Of a DNA stretch of 64,000 nucleotides, positions 57,498 to 64,000 are shown one piece after another; the first letter of the stretch is position 1, and each line of letters begins with the position of its first letter. Position numbers and translations under genes: made by a program. The stretch is taken from positions 119,208,692 to 119,272,691 of the forward strand of contig NC_092055.1 of NCBI RefSeq assembly GCF_003086295.3. Direction: 5' to 3'. Source of the stretch: Arachis hypogaea (taxonomy: Eukaryota; Streptophyta; Magnoliopsida; Fabales; Fabaceae). A model generated the notes under the pieces. The model had not been told where the DNA came from. It ran no database searches and worked only from the letters and a program-made list of their open reading frames with translations.

Positions 57498-59271
57498 ATG
57501 CAACGGCGGAGAAATGAAGGTGTGAGGGCTCCAGTAGCCCCTTCCAGGGGCGTTCCCAATCGTTATGGTTGGGTGACTAGTGATGTATGGGGCGTTCCGT
57601 CGCGGATGACGGAGGGCGACCTTCAACGGCTCCGTGATCAGGGGGCCATCTGTGGCGGTGGTGATGAGGAGGGGCGGTATGAGCTCGTCCTCCCGGATGC
57701 CGACGAGCGCGTTTGTTACTTGAATCTGCATTCTCCCACCGTTCCGGATTGGATGTGGGTTTACGAGTCGATGTTCACTCGGCTTGGCGTGCGACTTCCC
57801 TTCTCGTCGTTTGTTCAGGATCTGTTGAGTCGGTGTTCCGTGGCGCCGTCTCAACTTCACCCGAACAGCTGGGCTGCTGTGCGGTCGTTTGAGTTGGTGT
57901 GCCGGTATCTCGACCTTCCGGCTTCCGTTCCTGTTTTTCTTTTTCTTTTCTTATGCACTCTTCCGACTAAGGAGGGGAAGCATAAGAAGAGGTATATGTC
58001 CTTTCGGGCTCAGCCTCATCGCCGTATTTTTGGTTTATTTGAGGATTCTTTTCATGGTTTTAAATGGGAGTATTTTAAGGTGCGTCCTGTCCAGGGGCAC
58101 CATCCATTCTGGCTGTCACCGGAGGGCGTTCGTCGGTTTCCGACATACTGGAATTTCCAGGCTGGCCCGTCGGTTCTAACTAAATTCACCTACGATGGCT
58201 TGTCCCAGGAGGATAAGGACGTTGCCAATGTTTTGTGGCATTTATTTGGTGAGCGTCCGTTGAATCCTCGGGACGTTATGGGGGATCCCGAGGCTTGTCG
58301 GGTGTATATCGGTGTGTGCTTTGTCTTCTTTTCCCGATTTCGTATGTTCTATTCTTGCCTTTTTGTAATCTTGTTATTTTTTATTTCTTTCAGTTGAGAT
58401 GGCTGGTGGGCTGACTTCTCTGGCTAGGTTGAAGGCGGCGATGGGTCGGGAGGAGGGATCCTCGTCTCCTTCTACCCCTGTCTCCAATCCTGCCGTGGAA
58501 TCTCAACCGGTTTCCCAGGAGGTGATTTCCTCGGCTGCTCGGGCAGAGGTTCAAGTTTCCCCTGGCCATGTGAACTCTCCTGAGGTTGTGGTAGTGTCGG
58601 CTGCTGAGGCTTCTCGGAAGAGAAAGAGGCCCGAGGACCCGAGCAGCGAGACTTTTGAGGAGGGTTTGGTGCCAAGTGTGATGGATCGTCATTTTGATGC
58701 TCCGGATTTTATTGATCAGCATTTGATGCCTGGTACGGAGCCTTATTTTGATGGCTGTGATGTCTCGTTCCAGACCAAGTCGGTGTATCGTGCTCTCCTT
58801 CGCTCTGCTGTTGTTGTTCGGAAGGCTGAGCCTGTGATGGCTCAGGTTGGTTTATTGGATAAGAAGCTTCGTCAATCTCAGGCTGAGGTGGCTAAGTTGA
58901 AGGAGGAGCTCGATGCTGCCGAGATTGCGAGGGGGAAAGCGGTGAAGTCTTCTGAGGAAGCTGGGGCGGAGATTCTCCGGCTTTCCGAAGTTGAGACTTC
59001 ACTCCTTTCTCAGCTGGGCGAGGAGCGGCGTAAGGCTTCCGATGCGGGTTCCCGGGCTGCCGTACTTCTTGGTGAGACGGAGGCTCTGAATGCCGAGGTT
59101 GCTACATTGAAAAGGGAGAAAACGGAACTGTTGGCCGATGCTAAGGATGCAATTGCTGCTACTGAGGAGACGATGAAGGCGCAGGCCCTGGTGCTTGCTC
59201 CGGGAGTGGATGTGTCCGTGATGGGAGCATTCAAGACCGTTCGTGATGGCCGGATAGTCGACCTCGAGTAG
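57498..59271 (+). CDS. Antisense additional ORF, spliced, ~563 aa, intact
   Basis: Exon 1 is 57498-58311 and exon 2 is 58394-59271, joined by an 82-base GT-AG intron (donor G/GTGTGT, acceptor TTATTTCTTTCAG). Splicing keeps the frame and removes a stop at 58395. Without it the frames are 317 and 290 codons. Exon 1 matches the 'putative gypsy type transposon' domain family (VRLPFSSFVQDLLSRCSVAP; LHPNSWAAVRSFELVCRYLD; FKWEYFKVRPVQGHHPFWLS). Exon 2 has a Ser/Pro-rich linker and a long coiled coil (about 58840-59210; KKLRQSQAEVAKLKEELDAA). The start is the ATG after a T-rich leader; an upstream in-frame ATG at 57471 is possible. No stop interrupts it, unlike the pol gene of the same element. Function unknown; it is not a known replication enzyme. 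Confidence 0.85.
58312..58393 (+). other. Intron of the antisense ORF
   Basis: An 82-base GT-AG intron with a strong pyrimidine tract before CAG. Removing it fuses the frames through a codon split 1/2. Its existence is inferred from frame continuity. Confidence 0.75.
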
Positions 59272-59590
59272 CTTTATCTTTGTAATCTTTGTTCTCCCGC
59301 TTTTTTAGACTTACTTTGTTTTTTGGATACTTTTGGTTTGGCCGTGGGCCGTGTAACCGTGACTCCGTAACTTTTGATTTTTTGTTTTAATAACTTTTCG
59401 AGCCATTCAGGCTCTTTTCGTATGTTCCGTTTAAAAGCTATTCCGTTTAATTAATCTTTTTCCCGTATTTGGGATGAGTGGACCGTCGTGTGGTCGGGTT
59501 TATATGGATATCCGTGGGTTGGGCCTGGAGGGTGATCGGTCCTCCAGTTGTGGCCGTGATTTTGTTCCGTAATTGGGACATTGTGTGAGA

Positions 59591-59596
59591 AATAAA
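59591..59596 (+). terminator. AATAAA poly(A) signal candidate for the antisense ORF
   Basis: AATAAA lies 320 bases after the antisense stop, before the end of pol on the other strand. It is followed by GT-rich sequence. Plausible but unproven. Confidence 0.4.
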
Positions 59597-59791
59597 GAAT
59601 TTAGGGATAGCTTTGTAATGTGATTTTATTGATGGGTGGGCCTCGTTAAAACCCTCCGTTGTTGGCGGGAAAGAGTACCCGAGTTTGATACATAGGCGTA
59701 GTTTTTGAAATGTAAATGTAATTTTGCAAATAAGTAAAGCGAAAGCGTAAAAGGAAACGGGGGAGGGGGGAAATGGAGACCTGGGTTGGTT

Positions 59792-61942
59792 TTAGGAGTA
59801 GTATCGCCGTAAGTTGGCGGCGTTCCACGTTCTCGGGACTTCGTTACCGTTAAGCCGTTCGAGTTTGTAGGCTCCTTTCCCGATTGCAGCTTTGATTCTA
59901 TATGGTCCCTCCCAGTTGGGGGCGAGTTTTCCTTCTCCCAGGGTTGGGGGACCGATGTCGTTTCGCCGTAGGACGAGGTCGTCAGTTGTGAACTCTCGCC
60001 GAATGACTCCGTGGTTGTATCTCAGGCTGATTCTTTGTTTTAGGGCTAGCTCTCTGAGGTGGGCTACGCTTCTTATTTCGCTAGTGAGGTCTCGTTCTGC
60101 TTCTTCGTCGTTGCCTCCGATTGTTCTTCGTGGGCTTGGGTCGCCGATTTCAACTGGGATGATAGCTTCCGTGCCGTAGGTTAATCGGAAGGGGGTTTCC
60201 CCGGTAGCTGTCTGCGGGGTCGTGCGGTACGACCATAAGACCGATCCGAGTTCGTCTGCCCATAGTCCTTTGGCTTCGTCGAGTCGTTTCTTGAGGCCTT
60301 TGACTATTATTTTGTTTGCTGATTCCACTTGTCCGTTTGTTTGGGGGTGTTCTACCGAGCTAAAGCGATGGGATATGCGTAGCCCGTTTAGGAATTCCTT
60401 GAATTTGGTGTCGGCAAACTGGGTTCCGTTGTCCGAGATGACGATCTCGAGGATCCCAAATCGGGTGATGATTTGTCGCCAAAGGAATTTTCGACATTGG
60501 GTCGCCGTGATAGAGGCTAGCGGCTCGACCTCGATCCATTTGGTAAAATAGTCTATGGCGACGATGAGATATCGGAGTTGGCCTGGTGCCGTGGGAAAAG
60601 GTCCGACAAGGTCGATCCCCCAGGTGCCGAATGGCCGTTCTGCCGATATGATGCTGAGCTGATGTGGGGCGGCTTGGTGGATGTTGGCGTGCCGTTGACA
60701 TTTATCGCAGTTTTTCACTAGTTGCATGGAGTCCCGGATGATCGTGGGCCAGAAGTAGCCGGCGCGGATGACTTTTTGGGCAAGGGTTTTACCTCCGACG
60801 TGGTGGCCGCAACAGCCTTCATGGATTTCGCGTAGTATGTATTCCGTGCTCCCGGGCTCGACGCATTTGAGCAGGGGTTGCGAGAATCCGCGTTTGTATA
60901 GTTGTCCTGCGACGACCGTATAACCGGCGACCTCCCTTTTTATTCGTTTTCCCTCTTTAGGGTCTTCGGGCAGTTCCCTGTTGAGGAGGTACTGTAGGAT
61001 GGGGTAGGTCCATGACTTGTGGTGGGAGTGTGTCAGGTGGGTGTCGGCTGTTAAGGATACGGACGGCGTTTTGACGACCTCCTGAATTAGCGATTTGTTG
61101 CCGTGTCCTGGTTTGGTGCTAGCAAGTTTGGAGAGGAGGTCGGCTCTGGCGTTTCTTTCCCTGGGGACGTGCTGTATGATTACCTGGTTGAATTTTTCTT
61201 TTAGTTTGTTGACCTTGGCGAGGTATTGTTGTAGTAGGGGATCTCGCGTTTGGTAGTCTCCGTTGATTTGGGAACTGACTACTTGCGAATCCGTGTTGAT
61301 CTCCAAGACTTTTGCCTCGACTTCGCTGGCTAGGGTTAGGCCTGCCAGGAGGGCCTCGTATTCTGCTTGGTTGTTTGAGACCGAAAAATCGTATCGGACT
61401 GATTGTTCGATCACGACGCCGTTTTGGCTTTCCAGAATGACTCCGGCGCCTCCGGAAGTGACGTTCGAGGTGCCGTCAACGTGTAGTTTCCATGCCTCGG
61501 GAGGGGTGTTTCCTGGGGTCATCTCTGCGATGAAGTCGGCCATAGCCTGTGCTTTGATTGCGTATCGGGGTTCGAACTTGATGTCGAATTGGGATAGTTC
61601 GACGGACCATGCTAGCATTCTACCCGCTAGGTCGGGCTTCTGTAGTACCTGTTTGACTGCTTGGTCGGTTCGAACCGTTACGGGGTGGGCTTGAAAATAT
61701 TGTCGCAAGCGTCGGGACGCCGTGAGGAGGGCAAAGGCTAGTTTTTCTAGGCGCGAGTAGCGGGTCTCTGCGTCTTGTAGGACTTTGCTTGTGAAGTATA
61801 TAGGTTTTTGCTCTTTTTTCTTGTTTTCTCGGATGAGTGCCGCCGCGAGTGTTTCTTCCGTTATGGAGAGGTATAAGTACAGGGTTTCCCCTGTTTGGGG
61901 TTTGGCGAGGATTGGTGGTTCCGCCAGGATTTTCTTGAAGTG
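59792..61942 (-). pseudogene. Tat-lineage pol: RNase H domains and integrase
   Basis: Open from just after a TAA at 61943-61945 to the stop at 59792 (~716 codons). Numbering from Met at 61708: residues 1-50 end the degenerate first RNase H (RQYFQAHPVTVRTDQAVKQV). Residues 70-200 are the second RNase H with D78, E116, D140 and D190 in place. Residues 296-337 are the integrase HHCC finger (H296, H302, C334, C337). The integrase core has D366, D426 and E462, a proper DD35E. The C-terminal tail ends NAANLRRYYS. Catalytic residues look intact here, but the upstream stop separates this part from RT, so it is scored as a pseudogene. Confidence 0.9.
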
Positions 61943-62710
61943 TTAGAATGCCGCTTCGCACTCTTCTTTCCATATGAAGGGGGCTCCTTTTTTCATTAGT
62001 TTGAAGAAGGGGATTGCTTTTTGGGCTGATGCTCCGAGAAAGCGAGATAGGGCTGTCAGTCGACCGGTGAGCTTCTGAACGTCGCGTAGGTTTTTTGGGC
62101 TCGTCATCTCGAGAATGGCGCGACATTTCTCCGGGTTGGCTTCAACTCCGCGTTGTGTGATCATGAAGCCGAGGAACTTTCCTGCCTCCATTCCGAAGGC
62201 GCACTTTGTTGGGTTGAGTCGCATTTGGTGTCTTCTTAGGGTGTCCGTTACGACCTTGAGGTCGCTGATGAGTTGTTCGTCGGAGTCAGTTTTGGCGAGC
62301 ATGTCGTCTATGTAGACTTCTAGTTTGGTTCCGGATAGGTTCTGGAATATTTTGTTGACGAGCCATTGGTATGTTGCTCCGGCGTTTTTCAAGCCGAAGG
62401 GCATGACTGTGTAGCAGTACGTGCCGTCGGGGGTGATGAACGCCGTTTTTTCTTCGTCGGGTCGGTGTTTGGGTATCTGATTGTAGCCGGAGTACGCGTC
62501 CATAAAGCTCAGGTATCGATGTCCGGATGCGGAGTCCACTAGTCCGTCGATGTTCGGTAGGGGAAAGGCGTCTTTTGGGCAGGCTTTGTTGAGGTCCGTA
62601 TAGTCAACGCACATTCGCCATTTTCCGTTGGATTTCTTTACAAGTACAACGTTTGCTAACCAGGTTGTGTAGGGAAGTTCTCGGATGAAGTTTGCTTCGA
62701 GCAGGGCTTG
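61943..62710 (-). pseudogene. Tat-lineage reverse transcriptase
   Basis: Minus-strand frame covering the RT fingers and palm: LPYTTWLANVVLVKKSNGKW, MCVDYTDLNKACPKDAFPLP, LSFMDAYSGYNQI, CYTVMPFGLKNAGATYQ and the catalytic VYIDDMLAKT. A TAA at 61943-61945 ends it after EECEAAF, before RNase H. Its N-terminal link to protease is cut by a 5-bp tandem duplication at 62708-62717 (TTGTA twice on the plus strand), which shifts the frame. The metal-binding YIDD is intact. Confidence 0.9.
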
Positions 62711-62717
62711 TATTGTA

Positions 62718-63588
62718 CTTGTCTCTTGACTTCAGCCGCTCGGTCTGCTGACATTTTTCTTCTTCTTTGCGCTACGGGTTTGGCTTTGGGGTTCACGGCT
62801 AGCCGGTGGGACATGAAGTCGGGATCTATCCCCGGCATGTCGGCTGGAGTGAAAGCGAACAGGTCTCTGTTTTGTTTTAAAAATTGGGAAAGGTCTTCTT
62901 TTAGGTCATAAGGGAGGTTCCTATTGATAAAGGTGTACTCGTCCTTGGTCTATCCTATTTGCAGTTTCTCCATGTCGCCTTCTGGTTCGGGTCTAGGTTG
63001 GCCGTCTTGTCGGGCATCTAGGTCGGCCAGGAATATCCCGGCTGCGTCGCGGGATTTTTTCCGTAAAGCCAGGCTGGTGTTGTCGCATTCTGCCGCAATT
63101 TCCCGATCTCCGTGGATGGTCCCGATGGAGTCGTCCTCCGCTATGAACTCCATAAGGAGGTATTTGGTAAAGATGATGGCCGAAAAGTCATTGATCGTCT
63201 TTCTTCCGAGGATGACGTTGTAGGCAGTGGAGTCTTTTAGGACCACGAATTCAGCTATGAGTGTCCTCCTCTTGTCACTGGTTCCTATGGTGAGGGGGAG
63301 TGTGATGGAGCCTTCCGGTTTGAGGAAGTTGTCCCCGAGTCCCGTGACACCATTGCAGTGCGTTTGGAGATTTTCGTCGCGGAGCCCAAGCTTGTCGAAG
63401 GCCCCTCGAAAGAGGATGTTGGAGTCTGCACCGGTGTCTACTAGTATTCTTCGGACTAGTCCGGTTCCGATCTTCGCCGAGATCACGAAGGGTGCGTCTT
63501 CGGCTGTGGTACCGTGCTGGCAGTCCTCGGATAGGAAGGTTATTGCTTTGTTGGACACGGGAGTTGGGGCTTGGTTTCTGACGGCCAT
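62718..63588 (-). pseudogene. Tat-lineage protease and PR-RT linker
   Basis: Frame from 63588 with the protease motif RRILVDTGADSNILF (Asp at residue 51, D-T-G intact) and YNVILGRKTINDFSAII. A TAG at 62950-62952 follows EGDMEKLQIG. The linker continues in the same frame after that stop (FINRNLPYDLKEDLSQFLKQ; MPGIDPDFMSHRLAV; KMSADRAAEVKRQV) until the 5-bp duplication. The D-T-G active site is intact; the break is a single nonsense codon. Confidence 0.88.
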
Positions 63589-64000
63589 TACCTGGAGGTC
63601 CTTTTTTATCTTGGATTTTGACTTGCATGGTGCATCTTTGCCGGTGATGACGTTTACTATGATGGTCGGGTCTTCTTCTGGACTTTCTCTTGGGGGTCGC
63701 TTTTGGGTTCTCGGGTTACGTCCTTCTCTCTCCGGTGACCTGTCTCTCTCCGCGTGTCTCGGTTCTCTGATGATTTTGGTAAATTCTGGGAGTTTGCCGT
63801 CTCGTATGGCTTGTTCAAGGGCGTCTTTAAGGTCGAAACAATCCTGCGTTTTATGACCGTAGCCTCGGTGGTATTCGCAGTAGAGGGTTTTGTTGCCTCC
63901 TGTCCTTTCCTTGAGTTGTCGGGCTTTTGGAATGATGCCTCGGTCCGCTATTTGGTGGTATGTCTCGGTAATTGGTGCAGTTAGGGGGTGTGTAATTGGA
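63589..64000 (-). pseudogene. Tat-lineage gag C-terminus, truncated by the window edge
   Basis: In frame with the protease: a knuckle-like CEYHRGYGHKTQDCFDLKDA, then ALEQAIRDGKLPEFTKIIRE, a charged Arg/Glu/Pro linker and PTIIVNVITG leading into protease. The C-x2-H...H-x4-C pattern is the usual Tat gag end. gag and pol appear to be one frame here. The N-terminus lies beyond the window. Confidence 0.82.

Larger units (their letters stand above)
56328..64000 (-). mobile_element. Tat-lineage Ty3/gypsy retrotransposon, 3' part, runs off the right edge
   Basis: Order on the minus strand from the right edge: gag C-terminus, protease, RT, gypsy RNase H remnant, second RNase H, integrase, then an ORF on the opposite strand, polypurine tract and 3' LTR. 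A second RNase H after the first and an antisense ORF between integrase and the 3' LTR are features known from the Tat lineage. Base composition is much GC-richer than the surroundings. The left edge interrupts copy B. The 5' LTR and most of gag lie beyond 64000. Confidence 0.9.

Noticed and set aside
57022..58722. Minus-strand ORFs opposite the antisense ORF
   Set aside because: They are shadows without conserved motifs; the plus strand carries the recognisable domain and coiled coil.
59892..63856. Plus-strand ORFs opposite gag-pol (for example 61263-61694 and 63227-63856)
   Set aside because: They are shadows of the minus-strand polyprotein; amino acid patterns are only meaningful on the minus strand.
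1..64000. tRNA, rRNA or microRNA genes
   Set aside because: No cloverleaf consensus boxes, ribosomal sequence or familiar microRNA was noticed by eye. A covariance-model scan could still find some, so this is absence of evidence.

Overview
This window looks like repeat-rich plant nuclear DNA. It has AT-rich spacers, LTR retrotransposons of several lineages, Mutator-like (MULE) transposases of the FAR1 and MuDR types, non-autonomous hAT elements, a Ulp1-type protease gene with plant-style introns, and MITEs. The mix suits a dicot and probably a legume; Arachis is my weak guess from the general look of the LTR families, not something the sequence proves. I found no intact ordinary host protein gene. 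Nearly every coding trace belongs to a transposable element, and nearly all are broken.

Layout, left to right. 1-1390 is AT-rich spacer with small tandem duplications. 1390-7314 (copy A) is a block repeated in the same orientation at 50505-56327 (copy B), about 49 kb away. It holds a dead Ty3/gypsy gag-protease-RT stub with its primer binding site and an LTR start on the minus strand, then an AT-rich element, then conserved non-coding DNA. 7315-14200 is a large non-coding locus built of diverged tandem modules, with a TATA-like box at its right end facing left. 14200-16673 is spacer with a foldback MITE. 16674-18705 and 26917-28939 are two members of one non-autonomous hAT family in opposite orientation, each with a perfect 8-bp target duplication. 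Between them lie a ~230-bp tandem array (19225-20398), a FAR1-type MULE transposase pseudogene (plus strand) and a MuDR-type pseudogene (minus strand) that converge on it.

29000-35100 holds a hAT-like relic, a CACTA-like end, a 1.33-kb MULE with ~260-bp inverted repeats and a possible captured gene piece (30935-32265), a Del-like LTR relic, and a third copy of a small repeat from copies A and B. 35110-44455 is one LTR retroelement with a gag-like gene of the 'putative plant transposon protein' type. A 4.6-kb solo LTR with a perfect 5-bp target duplication splits that gene, and the element's 3' LTR carries about 24 copies of a short palindrome. This element sits in the front part of a Ulp1-like cysteine protease gene (44456-46295), which converges tail-to-tail on a second FAR1-type transposase pseudogene (46998-49080, minus). 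Together these may be the remains of one composite MULE.

56328-64000 is the 3' part of a Tat-lineage Ty3/gypsy retrotransposon on the minus strand. It inserted into copy B and runs off the right edge. Its pol has retained catalytic residues but two stops and a 5-bp frameshift. Between pol and the 3' LTR it carries an intact, spliced ORF on the opposite strand (57498-59271), of the kind known as an antisense additional ORF. Pairwise comparisons and counts here were made by eye.
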